In this document: positions 11,276 through 23,900 of the stretch, piece by piece
Position numbering within the stretch: the stretch's first letter is position 1
Layout: each line of letters starts with the position of its first letter
Assembly (NCBI RefSeq): GCF_036588685.1
Contig: NC_086378.1
Span: 41,827,578-41,891,577, forward strand
Source of the DNA: Mytilus trossulus
Lineage: Eukaryota > Mollusca > Bivalvia > Mytilida > Mytilidae
Length of the DNA stretch: 64,000 nt
Reading direction: 5' to 3'
The notes under the pieces: model-generated
Database searches by the model: none
What the model was told of the DNA's origin: nothing
The model's input: the letters and a program-made list of their open reading frames with translations, nothing else
Made by a program: the position numbers and the translations under genes

Positions 11276-12454
11276 ATAGCTGAGAGGGTGATAGAGCAGA
11301 TTGTTACCCCGAGAAAACATTGTAAACCGCGACTGAGTGAATATCCCATCATTATTGTCTTTTACAGATTAATAATATTTTAAAAGTATTTTCTATGACG
11401 TTGCGTATATACATAACAACGTTACGGGTATTAGAAAAACAACAAAAATGAGGCAATTTGTTTTATTTTGTTTTTATTTTGACATTCCAATACTAAAATC
11501 TGCGCCAATACGCAGAACTTAAGCATTGTATTCAATTACTTAATGTAAATTCAATTCTTTGTCCTTTAAATTATCGATTTTGATTGGTCCGGACGAGAGG
11601 GTGACATTAAAAAAAAGTGTTACCCGCTCAGCCATGTGATAGAGTAAATTAACACCTTCATGTAAGCCAATCAAAATATGGCATTTTAACATGAAGTGTA
11701 ATAATCTAATTTAGGACCTTTTGGATCTCAATGTGGACCAATTTGATTAAGGGTAATCCAAAATCTCTCAATACATGGTGAGATTCAGCATTTCAAAGAA
11801 CCCCATAAATTCTTGTTGAATCAAACAAAAAAAGTTTAATTTGGACCGTGGCCTGATTTTGTACCAACTTGTATACTGGGCCCAAAAAACTAATAATAAA
11901 TACAGGTGTTGATTCAGCATTTGAAAGAACCCATATACTACTATGTATAGATCACGTGATTTATATGACCAGGACGTCACCAGTGTGACACATGCCGTTT
12001 TGGTAGTATTAGGGCCTTTTTATTATTTAATAATACTAGAACAAACCCGCGAAATCGCGGGCATATACAGCTTGTGAACTGTTGTAGGATGATTTTTTGT
12101 AAAAGATATATTATGTACCGAGAATTACATAAAAGGTATCTCCCTTTTTCCAAAGTCCGATATATTTCCTTTCTGTTAAATTCAATTATATTCGTGTTTC
12201 TGGCCTACGACCACAATGCTTCTCCTTTGCAAAAATGCTTCTTTTGGTAAAAGTCAAATCAAATTAAAAATTTACACCGTTTCAAACATGAATTAAATGT
12301 AAATTTTTATATATATACCCTTATTAGTCTAAAAAAATGCTTCTATGACAATCCATCAGTACTTTTTTTTTGAGAGCCTTATTAACATGCCAATGGTAGG
12401 ATTTGAATCATGTATAAATGACTAATACCGACTTAGGCTAATTTGAGGGGTTGT
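11276..12454. other. Spacer with one short palindromic repeat
   Basis: Mostly featureless. At 12023-12065 a copy of the 'tactagaacaaacccgcgaaatcgcggg' repeat is present, whose CCCGCG..CGCGGG forms a small hairpin. Small open frames here have no recognisable motif. Confidence 0.4.
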
Positions 12455-13860
12455 CGATCGGAGGGGTCCTGATCCCGAAATCCCGGGCTAAAAATCACGA
12501 AATCCCGAGATTCAGAATTTAAAGAAATTAATATCCCGAATTCGAAAAATATATTCCCGGATCTCGTAAGGATCAATCCCCAAATCCCGAGCTTAAAAAC
12601 ACCCGATACCGACGCCTCGAAAAAGGTCCTGCCACCCTCTAATCTCTACCTTACTTTCATTTTTGCCAAATCACTATTTTCTCTTTTAACAATAATTTGT
12701 TATGCCCCAATTATGGGCATTATGTTTTCTAGTCTGTGCATCCGTGCGTTCGTTTTCGTTTGTTCGGTCGTCCGTCCATCCGTCTCTCCCACTTCAGGTA
12801 AAAGTTTTTGGTCGAGGTAGGTTTAGATGAAGTTGAGCATGTTTTATTTATTTTAATATATATGCAAGTGGTATGACCCCTTAAAAAGTAAACATTTGAA
12901 AGAAAACAGTAAACAGAATCAGGGACTTTCTATACTAACATAGAAATTCCCTGACAGAATACAGAGAGTCTCTATATATTAAAGTAGTATAATCGTAGTT
13001 TACATGTAGATAAACGCGAAAAATATTTGTCCTCTCTAAGGAAGTATAAGAGTTGAGATTATGCGATCTAAACACCATGATATGGAGAACGCTCTACGAT
13101 TGGTTGCACTTGTGTCACATGTTTTACTTTTTTTTTAAATATAAATGCAACTGGTATGACCCCTTAAATAGAGAACATTTAAAAAGAAACAGTAGACAGA
13201 ATACAGAGAGTCTCTATATATTAAAGTAGTATAATCGTAGTTTACATGTAGGTAAACGCGAAAAATAATTGTCCTCTCTAAAGAGGTATAATATATAGTT
13301 GTGGTTCTATATTCCCGGATCCCGTAAGGATCAATCCCCGAATCCCGAGCTTAAAAACACCCGATCCCGACGCCCCGAAAAAGGTCCTGCCACCCTCTAA
13401 TCTCTACCTTACTTTCATTTTTGCCAAATCACTATTTTCCCTTTTAACAATAAATGTGTATGCCCCAATTATGGGCAATCTGAATAATCATAAGAATAGA
13501 TGACAAATGCGACTATGCATGTTACCTATAGGACACAGAGACGATTTATTGTGGAAGGAAGAGAAGCGACACACAAAATGAGGTCTTCTCGTTTAATTAA
13601 TAGTATAGATACTTCTGGAAAAATAAACGGAAGAGGAAATTGTCTATGAATAAAAGCCGGGGTGATGACGGACACATATCCGGACTTCTTTTTTTCCGTT
13701 TTTCTCCCAAAATAACCGAAACTGAATAATCATAAGAATGGATGACAAATGCGAATATGCATGGTACCTATAGGACATACAGTCACAATGATCAATTTAT
13801 TGTGGAAGGAGGAGAAGCGACACCAAAAATGAGGTCTTCTCGTTTAATAGTATAGATAGT
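12455..13860. repeat. Interleaved duplicated segments
   Basis: Three pairs of direct duplications: CCCGGATC(T/C)CGTAAGGATCAATCCCC to ATGCCCCAATTATGGGCA (12545-12720 and 13312-13475); GAATACAGAGAGTCTCTATATATTAAAG to GTCCTCTCTAA (12955-13045 and 13198-13285); and CTGAATAATCATAAGAAT to GAGGTCTTCTCGTTTAAT (13482-13605 and 13722-13855). They look like partial duplications of one repeat. No coding sequence. Confidence 0.7.
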
Positions 13861-13866
13861 TTTATT

Positions 13867-13997
13867 TAACTGGTTCTGTATTGGCGCTGATATAGATTCA
13901 AGTTTGCTGTATTGGCCTCGAGACCCTACGGTCTCGAGGTCAATATAGCAAACAACCTTGAATCTATACCAGTGCCAGTACAGAAACAGCCAGTTAA
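13867..13997. mobile_element. Foldback / hairpin MITE
   Basis: Arms of about 62 bp with a few mismatches: TTAACTGGTTCTGTATTGGC on the left, GCCAGTACAGAAACAGCCAG on the right, meeting at GTCTCGAGG near 13920-13945. No convincing target-site duplication seen. Confidence 0.75.
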
Positions 13998-15060
13998 TAA
14001 CAAGTATAATATTTAGTTTATGTAATTGTTGAAATGAAACACACTCAGTTAAATTTTATCCATATATTTTCTGTGCAAAGCAAAATAACTCAAACCAATT
14101 CTTAGAACATTTTACCAAAGAAAGGAAAAAAATCGAAAATTGTATTTATGATTAAAACAATGTCTTTTAAAAATCTATACAACTAATCTGAAATTATCTT
14201 CAAAATGTCTAAAAATGAATAGTAAATGCCGGCTTACTATATTTATACAATCCTATATAGCTAATGATCATCAGCACTTAGGAAACAGAAAATGTTCAAA
14301 TAAATCTGTCATTCCTATTTAACTGTGAGATAAGACATTTACCATATACATGTATATGCTTCGCCATATAATAAATCTGATCACAGGACTCGGAAAATTA
14401 TTTAAAAACACTTTGAGTAATCAAACTTTCTAAAAATAATTAAACATTTCTGTACAAAGAGAAATGACTCAATCACATCATAAATACCACTTTTGGATAT
14501 TAAAAAGGGCAATAACTCAACAAGGAGAAAAGCCGAAAAAATGAACTTGACCTTCATTTAGTCACAGGATACAACATATCATATGTCAATTTGGAAAACA
14601 ATCATTAAAGCGTTTTGATGTTATTGAACGGTCACTGTTTAGCAGCCGCCCGCCCGCCCGTACATCACCAAATCTTAATCATCAAAGACCATAACTCTGG
14701 CGGCAAAATCGTCAAACCGTCACAAAATTTGATCTCACTTGTCTTCATAAAACTATATACCAATCTTCAAATCAATATCTTCGAGCATGACGAAAAAAGT
14801 GCGGAAAAATTATTAATTTGAGTAATTTTAGATGAGCTTCCGACTTTTTTGCAATCCTACATTCCGGCGGCGGTATTTGTTCAAAGTCAAAGGACCATAA
14901 ATCTGCATTGACCTACTCAGAAACTTGTCATGATAAAACCATGCATACACCAAATATCAAATCAATATCTTCAAGCATGAAGAAAAAAAGAATGGAAAAC
15001 TGATTTGCCGGACTGACAGACAGACAGACAAACGGACGGAGTGCAAACCTAGTAAAGTCT
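13998..15060. repeat. Diverged mussel repeats with CAGACAGACAGACAAACGGACGG end
   Basis: Contains two related segments (14660-14820 and 14880-15000) with ATCAAATCAATATCTTC(A/G)AGCATGA, and a terminal CAGACAGACAGACAAACGGACGG followed by CTCATTCGACCTCGTCGGTAGG. No gene. Confidence 0.5.
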
Positions 15061-15289
15061 CATTCGACCTCGTCGGTAGGGGACTTATAACCGATTTTTC
15101 CTACGAAAATCCAGTTAACTTGAACCCAAATGGTGAAAAATAAAACCTGTCCTACCTCCATGACACATATGTTGTCCCCGCAGTTAAAGCCCCAAACAAC
15201 ATCGTTTTTGTGTGTAAATCACATTAAATAAACTTTTTGATAAATGAATTAGGTATTTGCAATTCACTTGGAAACTCAACATATGCCAC

Positions 15290-15445
15290 AGGCACACAAC
15301 ACTTTCCAAAGTGGAATTCCTGTATAATCATACAGCATATTATACAGGTCTGTTCAGTGTTCCTTTAGAGATTTCAACCAAAGGGGAAGCACTGGATCTT
15401 CCGTTACCTGGATCACAACTCGGTTAGCAGATAAAAACAATTTTA
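15290..15445 (+). pseudogene. Penelope-like element remnant
   Basis: The segment with CAACATATGCCACAGGCACAC, GGTCTGTTCAGTGTTCCTTT and TTTCAACCAAAGGGGAAGCACTGGATCTTCC is a diverged copy of 16755-16865, which leads into a recognisable Penelope-like RT. Confidence 0.55.
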
Positions 15446-15519
15446 TCCAAGTTCACTGAACTAGTATATATTTGTTTAGGGACCAGCTGAAGGACGCTTC
15501 CGGGTGTGGGGATTTCTCG

Positions 15520-15625
15520 CTGCATTGAAGACCTGTTGGTGACCTTCTGCTGTTGTTTTTTTATTTGGTCGGGTTGTTGTCTCTTTGACACATTCCCCAT
15601 TTCCATTCTCAATTTTATTTTGCAA
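15520..15625 (-). repeat. Mussel repeat R2 (GGTCGGGTTGTTGTCTC)
   Basis: TGGTGACCTTCTGCTGTTG, TTATTTGGTCGGGTTGTTGT and TTGACACATTCCCCATTTCC are shared with 60063-60145 and, reversed, 57195-57285. The foldback element at 15634 starts 9 bp beyond it. Confidence 0.7.
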
Positions 15626-15633
15626 TTTTATTC

Positions 15634-18282
15634 GGTCTCACTAATTAGCGACAACAAGAATTTTAGCGACAAGAAGCGACAACAAGAATTATTTTAGCGA
15701 CAACAAGCGACAAGAAACTATTTAGCGACAAGAAACTATTTAGCGACAAGAAAACATATTTTTTTAATTAGAATTAATAAATATTGAAAGAATTTGCAAA
15801 AGAAAATTATTTTAGCGACAAGAAAGTTAAAATTGAGAGAAAAAAATGAAACATTATTTATATAATATTTTATCATCTATTATGTATAACAGCCAGTATT
15901 ACGTTTAATTATTGTATTGTGAGATTACTTTTCCTTGTGTTTTAGAACATATCATTTTTCTTATAATTTATTTTTTAGAACTCTTTTCGTGCAATATATA
16001 TTTTTAAAGCTCGTAAAATTAATTATTTGTGCATCATTGTCTTGAAAATATTGACACAAATTTTGAAATACAAAGAACTGAAATCAAACAAGAGGAAAAG
16101 AAAATTGAAATGTGAATGTTTTTATCTTTTTATTTGTTTCTTGCCTCATTAAACGATATGTATCATGTTTATACATATTGATTGAAGATTAAAGGAAATT
16201 AATGACAATCTTGAGTTTTCAACAGGTGTTCACACTATTTACAATGATTGTATATTCTGGCGCGTGTAATTGTATAGTCTGACGCGTGTACAAAGTTGAA
16301 GGTGTTAATTGGATGTTATTATAGCATTAAAACAGGGGACACGCGCGTCGTTAATCTCATTTGATAATCCTGACAATCCCCAAAACAAGTGCATGTGCAC
16401 GTAAACCTTGCCAACGGAAACGTATTAAAAATGCTAAAACTACAACTTCAAAAAGGGCAAAAATACAGTGACTAGTGGTAAAAATCTACGGTTTATCAAA
16501 ATGGGACCACCAATTGTCCATGTACAAAATGTATAAATATTATGTTAGAAAGGAATGTACATATTACTATATAATGACTAAAAATAATTAAAATTTTTTT
16601 TTTTTTAAATATATGGACCTCAAGGTAGAACCACGTCCTCGTCGTGGGGTCTGGAAACACGCTTAAATAATAAAGATGGCAAAGCGTGGCTGAGAGTTCT
16701 ACAAATAAAGCATCGAATTGACATAACAAGAGTTCACTTAGAGTTCACTTAAACCCAACATATACCCTCACGACACTTACCAAAGAGGAAATCCTGGATA
16801 ATCATAGGTCTGTTCTTTGTTCCTTTGGTATTTCAACCAAAGATGAAGAACTGGATCTTCCATCACTGTATTGGATACCTAAACTACATAAGTGTCCTTA
16901 CAAACAACGGTATATTGCTGGGTCTTCCAAGTGCTCCACGAAACCCCTTTCTAAATTATTAACATCTATTTTATCAGCAATCAAAGACGGGCTTCAAAGT
17001 TATTGTGAAACTGCCTATATTCTAGAGGTGGCGTGAATCAGATGTGGATACTTAAAAAATCCAAAGATCTTTTAGAGTACATACAATCTAACTCTCTTTC
17101 ATCTTGTAACAGTATTAAAACATTTGACTTTTCTACTCTTTACACAGGTATTCCACATTCCAAACTAAAACACAAATTAAAAGAGTTGGTATTACTTTGC
17201 TTCATAAAAAAGAATGGCCAACGTAGATACAATTTAAAGTATCTTGTCTTAGGAAGGGATAAATCCTACTTTGTAAAGAATCATTCGGATTCAAACAAAA
17301 AATTCTCTGAAACCGATATTACCAAGATGCTTGATTTCTTGATTGACAACATATTTGTTACGTTCGGAGGACGTGTTTTTCAACAGACTGTCGGCATCCC
17401 AATGGGAACAAACTGTGCCCCTCTACATACGGGGTGTATATCTCCCAATTGATACGATATTCCCGTGCTAGTGTGCATTCTATCATGATTTTCTTGATAG
17501 AGGGTTACTGCTCACAAGGAAGCTATTAAACCAAGAGTTCCAAATGGTGAAGTTGAAATCATCCCTTCGTAAATTTTACGGACGCCATCAAGAGTTGGTT
17601 GACCGTTATGGAATAACCGTTTCACAAATGATATCGGATATATGCTCCTTACGTCGTTACTACAATCCCCTTCACTTTCATGAATTTGACCTACCGAATT
17701 AGACTATTTACCGGATTTGTAATCACATAAGCAACACGACGGATGCCGCATGTGGAGCAGGATCTGCTTACCCTTCCGAAGCACCTGAGATCACCCCTAG
17801 TTTTTGGTGGGGTTCGTGTTGTTTATTCTTTAGTTTTCTATGTTGTGTCATGTGTACTATTGTTTTTCTGTTTGTCTTTTTCATTTTTAGCCATGGCGTT
17901 GTCAGTTTGTTTTAAATTTACGAGTTTGACTGTCCCTTTGGTATCTTTCGTCCCTCTTTTAGAGCATAGTATTAAGCAAATGAATCAAAATATTACATTC
18001 TATTATGCCCGCTCCATATATATCTCCCAATATACTAATACAAACTTCACAATCTCTTTCTTCCTCACAAATGTTTCATTTCTTCGTCTATCTATATAAT
18101 AAAACATTTTAATTAGACATATCTGCTAGTAAATTAAAAAAAAACACCATTACATACAAATTTCTTTATAACTTATAAAAAAAAAGTTTTCTTGTCGCTA
18201 AATAGTCTTCTTGTCGCTTGTTGTCGCTAAAATAATTCTTGTTGTCGCTTGTTGACGCTTGTTGTCGCTAATTAGTGAGACC
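15634..18282. mobile_element. Foldback-type element with AGCGACAAGAA subterminal arrays
   Basis: Starts GGTCTCACTAATTAGCGACA and ends with its reverse complement TCGCTAATTAGTGAGACC. Both ends carry arrays of AGCGACAA(C/G)AAG words: left 15650-15760, right 18188-18272 in reverse. The interior is AT-rich with a dead Penelope-like RT (about 16755-17960). No transposase of its own is visible, and no convincing TSD: flanks are TTTTATTC and CATACTAT. Confidence 0.7.
16755..17960 (+). pseudogene. Penelope-like retroelement RT, internally deleted and frameshifted
   Basis: The reading begins with a segment encoding LDLPSLYWIPKLHK and RYIAGSSKCSTKPLS. After a frameshift near 17025 it continues as the 17033-17452 frame with GGVNQMW, TFDFSTLYTGIPHSKL (RT motif A region) and QTVGIPMGTNCAPL (motif B region). 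The sequence then jumps to the block equivalent to AYGVYIS at about 17430, so the region with the catalytic YxDD box is deleted. Downstream are a broken C-terminal block (17500-17680) and the family tail (17700-17960). The remains match Penelope-like elements rather than LTR or LINE RTs. It lies inside the foldback element and was either inserted into it or carried with it. Confidence 0.8.
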
Positions 18283-18293
18283 CATACTATTTA

Positions 18294-18462
18294 GGAGATA
18301 ACTGTATAGTATTTTTTAAGCTTGGCCTTCGTAAAACGTAGATTTTACTGTCGCAAATTGAGTTTACCTAGCGACGCGGAGCGTAGATAGGTAAACGGAT
18401 ATTTGCGACAGTAAAATCAAGTTTTATGAAGGCCAAGCTTAAAATACAATACAGTTATCTCC
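18294..18462. mobile_element. Foldback MITE
   Basis: GGAGATAACTGTATAGTATT at the left end matches the reverse of AATACAGTTATCTCC at the right end. Arms run through AAGCTTGGCCTTC and GATTTTACTGTCGCAAAT, about 70 bp each, with a short loop around GCGACGCGGAGCG. It lies 11 bp from the AGCGACA foldback element. Confidence 0.8.
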
Positions 18463-20440
18463 ATTCTAATGCCACGTATTAAAATAAATGTCATTTAATA
18501 AATATTTTGGTAAAAAATGGCATAAATGAAAAAGTCCGCAAAACTGTTGCATCGTCTTCAGCATCTAAACAAAGTGACGTCATATGTATACTCTGGATGT
18601 CAAACATGAATACTAAACGTATTTTTACTTTTCGTACGCTTCAGAATGGTTTAAATAAGGACAAAAAGAAGGTTTTGAGGCTTAAAATATGACTATCTTG
18701 TTTATTTTTTGAGAAATAACATACCCAAAAAAAAATGAAATTCAAAATGGTGGCTTTCTTAGTTACGGACTAGTAGAACGTGGAATCTAACCCCTCAAAA
18801 TATTTGTCAACGTCCAATGAAAAGTATCGTTACAAAATGATTGCATTAGAATTTCGTATTTCCTGTCTATTTCTATTACATTATTAACGTTTTAGGATTT
18901 TTCAGTATACGGATAGTAAACTGCACATTGCAATAAAACAAAGAAATATTGATGCCAACGTTAAGAAATTTCTTAATTATTTTGAAGCCCGGTTTTGATT
19001 GCTGATAAAAAAAGATGATTATGAGAAAGAGGTTTCAGGGAGCGGTACCTCGAATTACCGAATAACATTGTTATTATCCGAATAACTCATGTAATTACCG
19101 AATAACTCTTCAAATATCAATATTAACACATTTAAATGACTTTTAAACATATATTATTGAATAAAATTACAATAGAAGTGTATTTTATAACCTAAAAATA
19201 AAAAAAAAGTTGCAGGTAAGTTAATATTGATCATTATAAAATTATGGATATCGGTGTGTAGTTGTAAATATTTATTTGTGTTCTATTTTTCATTATTATA
19301 ATTATTGGTGTTGGTAATGCAGCCTTGGTATACCAAGACAGTCACAAGCCTGTTTAATGCAGAGTGTCCATACTGTAATATAATTTCATTATCTCTTAAT
19401 GATTAATTATGTAATGCGCACGTGTCAGTAAACAACAACCCAATTAACAATCTAACAGAAGTGTGAGGTAATGATTATTTTGTTTATTGGAGCACTTAGA
19501 AACATTTTGAAACATTGAAAACTTGGAAGACCCAGCATTATAACGTTGTTTGTAAGTACACATGTGTTGGTTATGCACCCAATACAGATCACAGGTACTC
19601 GGTTAGCAGATAAAAAAAATTGTATCCATGTTTTTTTAATCTTTTTTGCGTATTTCTTGTCTATTTGTATTACATTATTTAAGGTGGCGTGAATAGATGG
19701 GACCTTTTTAAAATTTTCAAAGAAAGTGGTACTTATACATATTTGGCTGTCAAATATTTGGCTTTGGGCGTTCTTAATGAAGGCTTGGACTACTATAACA
19801 TGTGTCATAAAAGGTTATACTATAAACTAAATTATCTTTTTTAATTAACCAAAATTTTCGAGCTTGACCAAGACAGTAATCATATAAACCTATGATACAA
19901 GTTTCATAAAAAGGATATGGCAAGAAGTGTACAACTGAGTGCCAACAAGACCAAACGTAGGACAGGGGAAGGTATTGATATGTCCACTGCAATGTTAGTT
20001 ATATCGTCTTGGTAGGAGTGGGCACCTCCAATACTCATCATTAAATTTTTGAAAGACAACATCAACAAATCGTCTAACATTTGTAACCATACTCTCTCAG
20101 TATATCATTATCATATTACTATTTTTACATATACCCAGCTGAGACTACTATAACATGTGTTATAGTAGTCTCAGTACCCAGGAACATACATTGTTCCCAC
20201 TTAGACCTCACCAACTAGTTATTGTATGTGTGAGTGTTTTAAATTGAAGCTACCTGCGTATAAAATGTCCTTAACTTAAAAGTATTTACAAAACAATATC
20301 CACTGGAATGATGGGAAACTCAACTCTAAACCTGAACCTCCCTGAAAAAATACAATACTTTCAACTTATACTTGGAAAACGGAAACTATAAGATTTAGAA
20401 TACAGATGGAATCATACACATTTACGATATCATGATCATG
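18463..20440. other. Repeat-derived spacer with antisense Penelope-like remnant
   Basis: Small tandem ATTACCGAATAAC words lie at 19050-19110. At 19530-19615 a reverse-strand fragment (GGAAGACCCAGCA, GTTGTTTGTAAG) matches the Penelope-like segment at 16890-16935. Nothing else is supported. The open frames on the minus strand at 19452-19992 are repeat-derived. Confidence 0.5.
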
Positions 20441-20445
20441 AAGGC

Positions 20446-20451
20446 TTTAAT
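20446..20451 (-). terminator. Possible poly(A) signal of RBM7 (ATTAAA)
   Basis: Reads ATTAAA on the minus strand, about 45 nt past the RBM7 stop codon. It is the only near-consensus hexamer I saw close to the stop. Confidence 0.3.
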
Positions 20452-20496
20452 AAGAACAAAAATAAAAATAAAATAAAAGTCACTGCTCAGATATTA

Positions 20497-20924
20497 TTAA
20501 TATCTTCTGTATGATCTTTGTTGTTGCTGTTGTTGTTGCTGTTGCCAAGGTTGAAAGTTCCCATAAGGATTTTGTGGAGGATAGTTTCTCTGACGATGAG
20601 CATCTAATGAGACCTTCTGCTGCTGTAGAACTCTCTCTCTCCGTATCTGAAGTGATAAGGGATCAATATTGCTGTCTGGACTATGGCCTTGTAAAGGTAA
20701 CTGGTCACAATTTCGTGGTGATAACATTGGACCTCCCATATTGCTTGGAGTTTGTCTTGAATTATATGACCCCTCACTGTTCTGTCGTCCATATCTTTCT
20801 TTCCCATGCCATGTGTTTCCTCTTGTCATTGGGCTAGTATTGTTATTACTCACTGAATACTGTGGGTAATTTGTATAGACTGGCGACTGCTGGCTAGATG
20901 GATTTGGTGAATTGTGAGATGATC
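20497..20924 (-). CDS. RBM7: RBM7 exon 3 (low-complexity tail and stop)
   Basis: Acceptor CTTCAACAG|GATCAT. Encodes GSSHNSPNPSSQQSP onwards to the poly-Gln tract and the stop at 20497-20499. The in-frame ATG at 20937 lies in the intron and is not the start. Confidence 0.9.
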
Positions 20925-23900
20925 CTGTTGAAGACATAAAAATACAACTTTATTTCATCTACTTTGTACATAAATTGACTGATTACTATTGTAGTAAGGA
21001 AGCTCTTCTTACATATGAGCAATTGCCATACTTTTTTATATGTAATAATAAGAACTAGAGGCTCAAAGCAGCCTTTGTCGCTCACCTGATATTTTTTATT
21101 TTGCAACTTAAATAATGCAACCAATATACTTTTGCTTTAGTTTCAGAGGTATAAGTCAACAAGAGTGCACACACTGAAATGCCTCGCCTTCTTTATTAAT
21201 CCTTGATACTATCTTGATAGACCTAAATATAAAGCTTTATAACAACTGTCACATAAACTCAACATTAACCAAGAAAATGAAACATTAATCAATGAACCAT
21301 GAAAATGAGGTCAAGGTCAGATGAACCATGCCAGGAAGACATGTACAGCTAACAATTCTTCAATACAACAAATATAGTTGACTTATTGCTTATAAATAAA
21401 AGATAAACAGACCAAAACACAAACACTTAAAACTTAGCAATGGACCGTGAAAATGAGGTCAAGGTTAAATAAAACCTGCGTAACAGACATATAGATCATA
21501 AAATGTTTCCATACACCAAATATAGTTGACCTAATGCATAAAGTATTAGAAAAATAGACCAAAACTAAAAAACTTAACTTTGACCACTTAACCATGAAAA
21601 TGAGGTCAAGGTCAGATGACACCTGTCAGCTAGACATGTACACCTTACAATCATTCCATACACCAATTATAGTAGACCTATTGCATAAAGTATAAAAAAA
21701 CACCAGACCAAAACACAAAAACTTAACTATAACCACTGAACCATGAGAATGAGGTCAAGGTCAGTTGACACCTGCCAGTTGGACATGTACACCTTACAGT
21801 CCTTCCATACACTGAATATACTAGACCTATTGCTTATAGTACCTGAGATATTGACTTGAATATGAAAACTTAACCTTGTTCGCTGATTCATGAAATGAGG
21901 TCAAGGTCAAGTGAAAACTGTCTGACAGTCATGAGGACCTTGCAAAGTACGCACATACCAAATATAGTTATCCAATTACTTATAATAAGAGAGAATTTAA
22001 CATTACAAAAAATCTGAACTTTTTTTTCAAGTAGTCACTGAACCATGAAAATGAGGTCAAGGACATTGGACATGTGACTGACGGAAAGTTCGTAACATGA
22101 GGCATCTATATACAAAGGATATAAAGCTTTTAAGAAGTGAGCTAACACCGCTGCTGCCGCCGCCGGATCACTATCCCTATGTCGAGCTTTCTGAAACAAA
22201 AGTTGCAGGCTCGACAAAAACTGCATTTTCCTCCTATTTTCTATTTTAAGCCATGTCTGCCATGTTGTTTGGCAGGCAGGGTAATCAGACACATTCTTCA
22301 AACTAGATACCCTAATGCTAATTGTGACCAAGTTTGATTAAATTTGTCTCAGGTGTTCCAGAAGAAGACTTTTGTAAAAGATTACAAAAATTTACGAAAA
22401 TTGTTAAATTGACTTTAGAATACATTTGTAACTCCTTAGTTATGGGGACAATTGATCATTTTGGCCATGTTTGACTTCATTGTAGATCTTACTTTGCTGA
22501 ACAGTATTGCTGTTTACAGTTTAGTTCTATCTATAATAATAATTAATATTCAAGATAATAACCAAAAACTGCAAAATTTTCTTAACATTACCAATTTTGG
22601 GTAGCAACCCAACAACAGGTTGCCCGATTGGTCTGAAAATTTCAGGGCAGATATAATTTTTTTGATGGCATTTCAATTGTTCAGAAAAAAAATGCTGTCT
22701 GTTGGAGAAAAGTGATTGTAATTTTATATATATGATTTCAAGAATTTCAATTTGATAAGGAAAAACGAAGGAGTAAATTTAAATATAATAAACATCTTCT
22801 TGGCATTTTTCATACCTGTTCTAGTTTGAAGTTTCAGACTGTTGCCAAACAACTGTATACCAGACATCAGATCTATCGTATATGGTACTGAACATGCATG
22901 TTTGAATGTGATAAATGCAAATCTTTTTGACCTGCCATCTTTGTCTGTAGCCAACTTCACTTTTTGCAGTGGACCAGCCTATAAGTATCAATTTATCATT
23001 ACTTTGTACCTTTCAGCTAGAAATCACTAACATGTAGATACACAGCATGAACACAATCATTTTTTATTTTACATGTAGCACATCAATATCAAATGAATAT
23101 TGTATAACTATTCTTATTTAAACCTTACTGTTGGCCTCTATCACATGTCTGTAGACATTTTATATGACGCAAAAAATAGTAGATTGATATGATGTCTGCG
23201 TTGTCGTCTGAAGACATATTTTGTTTCCGGACAATAACTTGTGAGTAAGTATATGCATCTCTCTGACATTAAAGTTCCATATTACAAAGGGAAGGCTGGG
23301 ATTGAGTTTGGGGGTAATTGCCCAAAACATATATAGGAATTAGGGGCAAAAATTGTTAAATAAAAAGCATTTTTCTAGTTTCCAAACAGTAACTTGTGTT
23401 AAAGTGTATGGATCTCTCTAAAAATTGTGCTACATGTACAAGGTTCCATACTATAAAGGGAAGGCTGGGATTGAGTTTACAGGTAATTGCACCAAGGTTT
23501 TGGGAGGGGGGAGGGATTTTTTTCCCCAATTTTTGAAGGGGTTCATACTTTATTTTCAAATTTTTCAAACTCTAACTTTCAATTTTGTTTTTATGTTAAA
23601 ATTTTGATCACAATCAAAATTCAGACAGTATGATTGAAGCTTAAATATTTTGTCCAAATAAGCCCCATCTGTTCATGGTTCAACCATTGCAGTCATATCA
23701 GGCTGGACTCAGCAAATCATTTTATTTAAATTATTATATGGTGGTACAAGGACCCTTTTTAACGTGCAGCATAGAAGACTTATAAGCAGTGCTAATTGTT
23801 AACCCATTGAAATGTAAAAATTAACAAAAGAGGAGTCAATGACAGTGGGTTAATTTGTATTATATGTCTCTGATTAAACCCAAAATCTGACAAAACTGAA

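Larger units (their letters stand above)
20925..22815 (-). other. RBM7 intron 2
   Basis: 1,891 bp, GT-AG. Filled by a ~149-bp tandem array (21290-22080) and a dispersed GC-rich-ended repeat (22130-22340). Confidence 0.8.

Noticed and set aside
17743-18099. Hydrophobic 118-codon plus-strand frame
   Set aside because: Runs through the 3' tail of the Penelope-like element and AT-rich sequence; no gene features.
20511-20869. Plus-strand and other minus-strand frames overlapping RBM7 exon 3
   Set aside because: Shadows of the real minus-strand coding exon.
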